Shown here: one piece after another, positions 32,920 to 39,082 of the stretch
How positions within the stretch are numbered: position 1 is the first letter of the stretch
Layout of the letters: each line of letters begins with the position of its first letter
NCBI GenBank assembly: GCA_963796225.1
Contig: CAWCLK010000039.1
Span: forward strand, 1-39,082
Length of the DNA stretch: 39,082 nucleotides
Direction: 5' to 3'
Origin: CAWCLK01 sp963796225
GTDB taxonomy: Bacteria; Actinomycetota; Nitriliruptoria; Nitriliruptorales; Nitriliruptoraceae
Notes under the pieces: model-generated
The model's input: the letters and a program-made list of their open reading frames with translations, nothing else
Database searches by the model: none
What the model was told of the DNA's origin: nothing
Translations under genes and position numbers: made by a program

Positions 32920-33703
32920 GCAGGTGCCGCCACTCGTCGAGGCGTGCCGGGTCCAGGGGCTCGGGCGGCGCGAGCGGTTGTGGACGCAGCCCCAGCGCCC
33001 GTTGGATCTCGCTGGTGGTGTCCTCCGGGGCGAGCACGAGGTCCTCCTGGGCTACCTCGGCCAGGACGAGGTCGGGACGGTCGGCGGCGACGGCGTCCAG
33101 CTCGCGTTCGGCACGATCGACGAACTCGCCCAGGACGGCCACGTCGCCGCCGGGGAACGTGCGCTGTGGGTCCAGGGTCGACGCCTCCGACGCCGGGACG
33201 TAGTCCCAGCACCGTCGGGGGTCCCGCGGCAGGTGGTGGACGTGGTCGTGCTGCGCCAGCGACCGGTCCCACAACCGGCGCAGCGACGCGACCGTGGCAC
33301 GACGGTCCCGCCGCGTGCGCACGACCCGGCCCCAGGGCAGCACCGCCGCCACGAAGGGCAGGCGGTGCCACAGGTGGGGGTTCTTCAGCACGACGAGGTC
33401 GGGGCGGTTCCCGGTGAGGTCGACGTGCTCGCGCAGCTGCGCGGTCAGCCCGTCGCGCACGGCGTCCACGCGCGCGGGAGTCGCGTCGTCGGCCGTCAGG
33501 GCCGGGCAGGTGCGGTCGTCCGCACCCGGTGCGGCCCAGGGCAGGCCGGTCCAGTCCGCCCACTGCTCGGACAGCTCGAAACCGAGGTAGGCCACGTCGG
33601 GACGGGAGCCGAGCAGGTCGGCGACCAGCGTGGTGCCCGTGCGCATCGGGCCGACCACGACGGCCACGTCGACGTCGATGATCGTGGGGTCGGTGTCCGT
33701 CAT
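32891..33703 (-). CDS. PAPS-dependent sulfotransferase family protein
   Basis: 270 residues. The phosphosulfate-binding loop GPMRTGTTLVADLLGSRP is at about 18-35, with the conserved Arg-Thr-Gly-Thr-Thr. The 3'-phosphate region has VVRTRRDRRATVASLRRLW (in outline). The family transfers sulfate from PAPS to carbohydrates, lipids or small molecules. ATG at 33703 has GAGG nine bases upstream and is preferred to the ATG at 33712, which sits against that site. It is divergent from a GT2 glycosyltransferase (62-base gap), so a sulfated glycan or glycolipid is plausible; that is inference. Confidence 0.83.
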   Translation of the reverse strand: MTDTDPTIIDVDVAVVVGPMRTGTTLVADLLGSRPDVAYLGFELSEQWADWTGLPWAAPGADDRTCPALTADDATPARVDAVRDGLTAQLREHVDLTGNRPDLVVLKNPHLWHRLPFVAAVLPWGRVVRTRRDRRATVASLRRLWDRSLAQHDHVHHLPRDPRRCWDYVPASEASTLDPQRTFPGGDVAVLGEFVDRAERELDAVAADRPDLVLAEVAQEDLVLAPEDTTSEIQRALGLRPQPLAPPEPLDPARLDEWRHLLTEDELQRL

Positions 33704-33731
33704 GCGGGGCATCCTCGGTCGGGGCGGTGCG

Positions 33732-33737
33732 TACGCT
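33732..33737 (+). promoter_or_regulatory. -10 box of the GT2 gene
   Basis: TACGCT, 28 bases before the ATG at 33766, with AGGGG in the leader. Confidence 0.4.
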
Positions 33738-33765
33738 CGCGGCGTCGACGGCAGGGGTGGATCGG

Positions 33766-34677
33766 ATGGAGGTGACGGTCTGCACGCTCGTGCGGAACCG
33801 CACGACCCAGCTGGTCAACCAGGTGCGCGGCCTGCTCGCGTCGACGACGCCGCCGGTGGCCCAGGTGGTGGCGGTCATGGGGGGCGAGGACCCGCGGGGC
33901 GCGGTGCCCGACACGCCGTGGCCCACGCGCTTCGTCGACGTGGCCGCCGACGGTGACCTGCCGCTGGCCCGCGCACGCAACGTGGCGGTCCGCACCGCGA
34001 CGACCCCCGGGGTCGTGCTGCTCGACGTCGACTGCATCCCCGAGCCGTCGCTGGTCGCGGCCTACGCGACCGCGCTCGACGCGCTCGACGGGATCCTCAT
34101 GGGCGGCGTCCGCTACCTCGGGCCCGACTGGGAGCGAGGTGACCCGCCGTCGGTCGACCCGCCCGACCTGCGAGCGGCGGGGCAGCCGCACCCCTCGCGC
34201 CCCGACCCTCCCGAGGCCGTTGGCGCGCTGCAGCGGACCGATGCCTACCACCTGTTCTGGTCGCTGTCCTTCGCGGCCCGGCGTGCCACCCTGCTCGAGG
34301 TCGCCGGCGGGTTCGACGAGGGCTACGGCGGGTACGGCGCCGAGGACACCGACCTGGCGTTCCGGGCCCGCGACCGTGGTGTCCCGCTGGCGTGGGTGGG
34401 CGGGGCGCTGGCGCACCACCAGCATCACGAGACCTTCGACCCGCCGGTCCAGCACGTCGCGTCCATCGTCGGCAACGCCCGGCGGTTCCGGGAGCTGTGG
34501 GGCCGCTGGCCGATGGAGGGCTGGCTCGCGGCCTTCGACCGCATGGGCCTGGTGGCGTGGGAACCCGACGGCGCGCACCTCGAGCTGCTGCGCGAGGCGA
34601 CCGAGCAGGAACGTGCCTCCGCTCATCGCCGCACCGCGCTGCCTGGCAGCGGTCCCGAGGCCACCAGCCCCGCGTAG
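33766..34677 (+). CDS. GT2 family glycosyltransferase with GT7-type C-terminal region
   Basis: 303 residues, GT-A fold. The N-terminus has VCTLVRNRTTQLVNQV, the nucleotide-sugar metal site is LLDVDCIPEP (Asp87, Asp89), and the acceptor side shows GGFDEGYGGYGAEDTDLAFR (in outline), the galactosyltransferase-like Glyco_transf_7C motif, then ALAHHQHHE. It likely works in the cytoplasm on a lipid-linked or soluble glycan. ATG at 33766 follows AGGGGTGG. Its last 55 bases overlap the convergent glycosyltransferase gene. Confidence 0.87.
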   Translation: MEVTVCTLVRNRTTQLVNQVRGLLASTTPPVAQVVAVMGGEDPRGAVPDTPWPTRFVDVAADGDLPLARARNVAVRTATTPGVVLLDVDCIPEPSLVAAYATALDALDGILMGGVRYLGPDWERGDPPSVDPPDLRAAGQPHPSRPDPPEAVGALQRTDAYHLFWSLSFAARRATLLEVAGGFDEGYGGYGAEDTDLAFRARDRGVPLAWVGGALAHHQHHETFDPPVQHVASIVGNARRFRELWGRWPMEGWLAAFDRMGLVAWEPDGAHLELLREATEQERASAHRRTALPGSGPEATSPA

Positions 34678-35666
34678 AGCGTGGCGTGCGCCGACCGCAG
34701 CAGTGCGAGGTCGTGCTCGCGTGCCGACAGGGGGACCGCGTTTCGGCGGCGGGGGCCCAGGGCCAGCGCCATCAGGGTCCGGTGGAGCGAATCGGCGTCG
34801 ACCGCCTCACCGCGGGTGCCCACGAGGTGGCACGGGGCCTGCTCGCCGAGGAACCCGACGTCCGAGGCGACCACCGGGGTCCCCAGGTCCGTGGCCAGCT
34901 CGAGCAGCCCGGAGTGCGTGCCCCAGCGGTACGGCAGCAGCAGCGCGTCCGCGTCCAGGATCGCCTGCCACAGGTCCGGGGTGGACAGCCGCGGGGCGAC
35001 GGTCAGGCGGGTCGAGGACTTGGACGCCAGCCGGGCCACCTCCTCGCCGTGGGGCGCGTCGGGGTGCAGGTGGACCTGCAGCTCCAGCGGGGGGTCCGAG
35101 GGTCCCCACCGTGCGGCGACCTCCAGCGGCGTGCGCCAGTCGAGATTGGCCCGCAGCGACTTTGCCAGCAGCAGCACCCGGAACGGTCCGTCGGCCGTGG
35201 CGGTTCGACGCAGCGACGCCGCGCGGTCCGGCGGGGCCAGCGGTCCGTGGGGAATCACCTGGGCGTGGCGGCCGACGCGTTCCTCGACCGCGGCGGCCGC
35301 GCCCCGCGTCAGCGTGACCACGGCGGAGGCCTCCTCGGCCAGTGCGTCGAGGTAGGGATCCTGCACCCCCACGTCGGGCAGGTGCGGGTTGCGCAGGTCG
35401 TGGGCCGTCCACACGACCGGCGTGCCGTGGCGCCGATGGCCGGCGAGGACGTCACGCAGGACCTCCGGCGGGTACTGCTCCCAGGTGAAGTGCAGGTGCG
35501 CGAGGTCCCAGTCGCCGGCGTGGGCGGCCAGCCACGCCGGATCGTGGAGGTGGGGCAGGCGGGGCCAGGGCTCGTCGCGGTGGACCAGCGTGGCGGCATG
35601 GCCGTGGAGCCGGTCCACGTAGTCGTGGACCGGGGGGTGGGACAGGACGCGGGGGAGTGGCGTCAC
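34623..35666 (-). CDS. Glycosyltransferase (GT-B type, GT4-like)
   Basis: 347 residues. The N-terminal half has LAHLHFTWEQYP and VWTAHDLRNPHLPD, where the acceptor site lies; the middle has RVLLLAKSLRANLDW and the C-terminus LLLPYRWGTHSGLLELATDLGTPVVASDVGF (in outline), the donor-binding region of GT-B enzymes. The GTG start at 35666 overlaps the TGA of the upstream gene as GTGA. It is the third gene of a minus-strand glycosyltransferase operon. It has a paralogue on the plus strand at 38008 with the same HDLRNP and FGTHSGLLEL landmarks. Confidence 0.85.
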   Translation of the reverse strand: MTPLPRVLSHPPVHDYVDRLHGHAATLVHRDEPWPRLPHLHDPAWLAAHAGDWDLAHLHFTWEQYPPEVLRDVLAGHRRHGTPVVWTAHDLRNPHLPDVGVQDPYLDALAEEASAVVTLTRGAAAAVEERVGRHAQVIPHGPLAPPDRAASLRRTATADGPFRVLLLAKSLRANLDWRTPLEVAARWGPSDPPLELQVHLHPDAPHGEEVARLASKSSTRLTVAPRLSTPDLWQAILDADALLLPYRWGTHSGLLELATDLGTPVVASDVGFLGEQAPCHLVGTRGEAVDADSLHRTLMALALGPRRRNAVPLSAREHDLALLRSAHATLYAGLVASGPLPGSAVRR

Positions 35667-36723
35667 GGGCGGGTGAGGCGGTCGACGAGGTCGGTGATCC
35701 AGTCCGCCGCCCGGCGCGCGGCCGCGGGGTCCACGACCTGCGACAGCGCGTCACCACGCGCACGGGCGCGGTCGAGGACCCCCGGCCACATGGCCGCGTC
35801 GGGCCAGGCGGGCAGGACCTCGGCGAGGTCGAGCGCGTCGAGCCGTGCCGCCTTGCGGTGCTGTTCCGCGAACGGACGATCCTCGGGGATGCACACGAAG
35901 GGGCGACCCAGACCGGCCACCTCCATGACGGTGTTGTGCCCCGCGGCCCCGACGACGACGTCCGCCGCCGCGAGGTAGGGGGCGGGGTCGTCGACCCAGC
36001 CGGTCGTGGTCACCCCGGGGAGGGTCGCGCGCACGGGGCCCACCACCGCCCAGCAGGTGCCGGGGGTGGCTGCGGCCGCCGCGGCCACGTCCTCGGGCGA
36101 CGGGCCGTCGCCCCCCGCCCGACGAGGACCACGACGCCGACCTGGTGGGCACGCCAGCCGAGTACGTGGCGTGCTCGCTCTCGCGCCCCGTCCTCGATCG
36201 TCGGCACGCGACCGAGCCCCCCGACGTGGACGGTGCGGGCGAGGACGTCGTCAGGGACGTCGGGCTCCTCGAGCTCGGGACCGAAGGGGGCGAGCAGTCC
36301 CACCGCCCCGTCGTAGGCCGCCCGGTGCGCGGCGTCCCACCGGGCCCCGTGCTGGCGCACGACGACCGTGGGGGTCCCGGCCAGGCGGGCCAGCTGCGCG
36401 ACCTCGGCGGAGACGTCGACGACGAGGGCGGCCGGGGCGCGTTCGGCCAGCACCCGGGTGATCGTGGCCGAGCGTTCCCGGAGTCCCGCCACGCCGATCG
36501 GGGCGTAGTGCAGCTGTGCGGGGCAGGGGACCGCCACGCCTGCCTCGGCGGCCTCGTCGTCGCGGGGCAGCGGCACGACCTCGGCGTCGCCGAACGTGCC
36601 GGGTGGGCCCGGCACGCTGGTCAGCACGGTCGCGGGGACGTCGAGCTCGTCGAGCACCGCGCGGGTCCGGGTGGTGTGCCCGCGGCCGTGGTGGTGGACG
36701 TAGAAGGCGACGTGCCGTCTCAC
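35663..36723 (-). CDS. MurG/GT28-like glycosyltransferase (one frameshift)
   Basis: 353 residues after repair. It begins HVAFYVHHHGRGHTTRT, the glycine-rich start of GT-B enzymes that act at a membrane. The C-terminal donor site has VVVGAAGHNTVMEVAGLGRPFVCIPEDRPFAEQ (in outline), as in MurG and glycosyltransferase 28. The middle break, near 36111-36117, sits in a run of six C; adding one gives VLVGRGGDGPSPEDV without a gap. The GTG at 36723 overlaps the TGA of the upstream gene (GTGA), and its own TGA overlaps the next GTG in the same way. Confidence 0.83.
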
Positions 36724-37783
36724 GAGGCGACCAGTTGCGTGTAGAGCTGCTCGTAGCTGTCGACCATCGCCCCGATCGTGAAGTGCGTCTCGGCGTGGCG
36801 ACGGGCATCGGTGCGGTCGAGCTCCCGCGTCTCGGCCGCGGCCTCGGCCAGCGCCCCGACGTCCCCGGCAGGAGCCAGCCGGCCGCACCGGTCGTCGAGG
36901 ATCTCGGGCAGCGCCCCGCGGTCGAACGCCGCGACCGGCGTGCCGCAGGCCAGCGCCTCGGGGGCCACGAGCCCGAAGGGTTCGTCCAGCACGGTGTGCA
37001 CAGCTGCACGGCGGCACGGCCCACGGCCTCGGCGAGCTCGGCCTGACCGAGGTGGCCCAGCAGCCGGTCGCCGGGCGCCATGCGCGGGACGACCTCGTCC
37101 TGGACGTAGTCGGAGTCCTCCGGTCCGGCCAGGTGGATGCGCATCCCTGCGCGATGAGCGGCGTCGATCGCCAGGTGCGGCCCCTTCTCGGGGACCAGAC
37201 GCCCGGTCCAGATCGCCAGGTCGGCGTCGGCCTGCTCGCGGAACGGCCAGGCCTCCATGTCGATGCCGTTGTGGACGACCTGGGAGACGGGGACGCGGGT
37301 CCACGCGTCGGCGGTGTGCCGGGACACGGCGACGAAGGTGCACGGCGTCGTGGTTGGCGAGGCCGTGGTCGCGCTCTCGATCCACGGGATGGGCGGGGTG
37401 TGCAGCGTCGTGACCACCGGCATCGGCAGCGTGGGCGCCATGGCCACGGGCAGGTGGTGCAGGGAGCTGTTCTGGACGATGTCGAGGTCGTCGCGTTCGG
37501 CGAGTCGCAGCATGAGGTGGAGGTAGGCGTGGTGGTCCTCCATGAAGCGGCGCGCCAGCATCGACGGGTCCTCGGTCGCCGCCGTGCTGAGGTCCAGGCC
37601 ACTGGCGTGCGGGCAGATCGGCTCGACCCCGAGCTCAGGGTCCGAGTCCCCGGAGGCGAAGACCACGACCTCGTGGCCGCGGGCACGCAGCGCGGTGGCC
37701 AGGACGTGGGTGTGCCGCTCGAGCCCACCCGCGAAGGGCTCCCGGACCGGGTGCCGGGACGAGGCGACGATTCCGATGCGCAC
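36720..37783 (-). CDS. GT4 family glycosyltransferase (one frameshift)
   Basis: 354 residues after repair, GT-B fold. The N-terminus has MRIGIVASSRHPVREPFAGGLERHTHVLA (in outline), the standard GT4 acceptor side. IWTGRLVPEKGPHLAIDAA and DEPFGLVAPEALACGTPVAAFDRGALPE carry the donor site with the E-x7-E pattern. Adding one G near 36992 (CCG-GTG-CTG) joins the two parts. The GTG start at 37783 has only a weak Shine-Dalgarno sequence. It is the first gene of three coupled glycosyltransferases. The 224 bases to the divergent gene contain nothing clear. Confidence 0.83.
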
Positions 37784-37994
37784 GAGCGCTCGGACGGGCG
37801 GTGGGGGACCGACGCCAGGAACGGGGCGTGGCGGGGCTGGACGTGATCCCAGGGATCGATCGCGGGTTCGGACGAGGGTGCGCCCCCGAGGTCGCCGCCA
37901 TGCCTTCGATGGGCCATGCGCCTTGCCAGCCGACCCTGTCTGCGGACGGGGGCGGCGCCGACCTTCGGACGTGCTCGGGGCCGCGGCGGGCCGG

Positions 37995-38010
37995 CAGTCT
38001 GTCCGCCATG
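37995..38010 (+). promoter_or_regulatory. Possible weak leaderless promoter: CAGTCT, 7 nt, ATG
   Basis: CAGTCT (37995-38000) keeps only the A at position 2 and the T at position 6 of TANNNT, but the spacing to ATG (38008) is the same seven bases as elsewhere. Confidence 0.25.
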
Positions 38011-39082
38011 TCCACCGCCAGCGTCCTCTCCTGGCGTTTCGGGTCGCCTCGGTCCCGGCGACCCACGTCTACGTCCGCCGCCTCGCGCATCCGGCCGTCG
38101 AGCGCCTACGCGACCCGTCGGGCGACGACCACCGCACGCCCTGCTTCCTCGATCCGGACTGGTGGGACGCCCCCGCCGGCCGACCGCCCGGACCTGCTGC
38201 ACGTCCACTTCGGGTTCGAGTACTACGACCCTGACCAGCTGGCGGGACTACGTGCGCGTCCTGCGCCGTCGTGGCGTCCCGTTGGTCTTCACCGTGCACG
38301 ACCTGCGCAACCCGAACCACGCGGCCCCGGACCTGCACGACGCGGGCCTCGACGTGCTGGTGCCGGCCGCGGACGCGCTCGTCACGCTCACGCCGTCCGC
38401 CGCCGCCAGGTCCGCCGCCGCTGGGGCCGGGCCGCGGTGGTGCTGCCGCACCCGCACGTCGCCGAGCTGGATCGGATCGACGCCGTGGGGCCCGGGCGGC
38501 CCGACGGCCGCTACCGGCTGGCGGCTGCACTTCAAGTCGTTGCGCCCGAACATGGTCGGCGCCCCGTTCCTGGCCACAACAGGCCCAACGTGGCGCGCGG
38601 AGCGGGACGACCTCGACCTCGAGGTCCACCTGCACCACGACGTGGTCTCGCCCCGGGGCGCCAACCACGACCCGGACCTCGTCGCCCTGGCCTGCGACCT
38701 CGGCGACGACGGGCTGGTCGACCTGCGTGTCCACTCGTACCTGTCCCACTCGGCCCTGGAGGACCTGGTCGAGCACGTCGACGGCTTCGCGCTGCCATAC
38801 GCCTTCGGGACCCACTCGGGGTTGCTGGAGCTGTGCCGCGACCTCGGGACGGCCGTGCTCGCCCCGGCGGTCGGTGGGTATGCCGACCAGGGCGCCCACC
38901 ACCTGTTCCGGGCCGACGAGGCCCGGGGGCCTGGGACACCGCGAGCCTGCGCCGTGCCGTGCACGAGGCCGTGGAGGTCGGGCCACCGGCACCGGCCAGC
39001 GTGGCCGCCCGCGAACGGGAACGGGCGCGCGTCGCCGGGGCGTACGCGCAGGTGTACGGGCAGGTCGTCCGGTCCGGTGCTC
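38008..39082 (+). pseudogene. Glycosyltransferase paralogue, six frameshifts, 3' partial
   Basis: Plus-strand relative of the glycosyltransferase at 34623-35666. Piecing frames together gives, in order, VPATHVYVRRLAHP, LLHVHFGFEYYDPDQ, WRDYVRVLRRRGVPLVFTVHDLRNPNH (in outline), VVLPHPHVAELD, LHFKSLRPN, LPYAFGTHSGLLEL and WDTASLRRAV; each has a counterpart in the paralogue at the same distance. The frame changes near 38030, 38181, 38239, 38431, 38524 and 38925, each by one base, and no stop codon lies in any used segment. No stop is reached before the window ends. Open, conserved segments argue for sequencing errors at a contig end and not for decay, although a true pseudogene cannot be excluded. 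Confidence 0.7.

Noticed and set aside
36720..39082. True pseudogene decay of the glycosyltransferase cluster
   Set aside because: Segments between breaks are free of stop codons and keep conserved motifs; single-base errors explain all breaks. Kept as an alternative for the last gene.
1..39082. tRNA genes, rRNA, insertion sequences, integrase or attachment sites, CRISPR arrays
   Set aside because: I looked for T-loop GGTTCGA context, transposase motifs and regular repeats and found none that hold up.

Overview
The window is very GC-rich (roughly 70% or more), densely packed bacterial DNA with short intergenic gaps. Several features point to an actinobacterium: two coenzyme-F420-type oxidoreductase families (LLM and PPOX), TANNNT -10 boxes placed 7 nt before ATG (leaderless transcripts), many GTG starts, a proline/threonine-linked L,D-transpeptidase and an actinobacterial style of dehydrogenase/hydrolase content. 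A deep-branching class such as Nitriliruptoria is possible, but this is inference only. I see no rRNA or tRNA gene, insertion sequence, phage gene or CRISPR array.

Layout: 1-3.4 kb holds a truncated alkylsulfatase-type metallo-beta-lactamase-fold hydrolase, an LLM oxidoreductase and an ArnT/PMT-like membrane glycosyltransferase. 3.4-7.0 kb is a minus-strand block: dienelactone hydrolase, RlmM-like rRNA methyltransferase, DUF1801 protein, and a CDP-alcohol phosphatidyltransferase read in one frame with a monoacylglycerol-lipase-like hydrolase. 7.1-12 kb holds an unknown protein with an aldo/keto reductase, then a secreted penicillin-acylase-type Ntn hydrolase. 12-17.3 kb carries an alpha/beta hydrolase, sucrose phosphorylase, an unknown PD-(D/E)XK-like/winged-helix protein, an amidohydrolase and an EamA exporter. 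17.3-25.3 kb carries an M24 peptidase coupled to a membrane-anchored EEP phosphatase, DUF2237, two SDRs, a CBM20-bearing MalQ and an L,D-transpeptidase. Sucrose phosphorylase and MalQ would both feed alpha-glucan and sucrose metabolism.

25.5-32.9 kb has a TetR/alpha-beta-hydrolase pair divergent from an SRPBCC gene, with a perfect palindromic operator between them. It continues with a 4-TM protein, a PlsC acyltransferase with a coiled-coil tail, a rhodanese, a quinone oxidoreductase coupled to a patatin phospholipase, and a PPOX F420 enzyme. 32.9-39.1 kb is a glycan locus: a PAPS-type sulfotransferase, a GT2 glycosyltransferase, three minus-strand glycosyltransferases coupled by GTGA overlaps, and a divergent fourth glycosyltransferase that is a paralogue of the third.

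Sequence quality: I count at least 14 single-base frameshifts in otherwise intact genes. Most lie near the two ends of the window and several fall in homopolymer runs, so they look like assembly errors and not gene decay. No gene-free stretch exceeds about 230 bases. The two longest (25316-25545 and 37784-38007) hold nothing I can name beyond a possible weak promoter at the end of the second.
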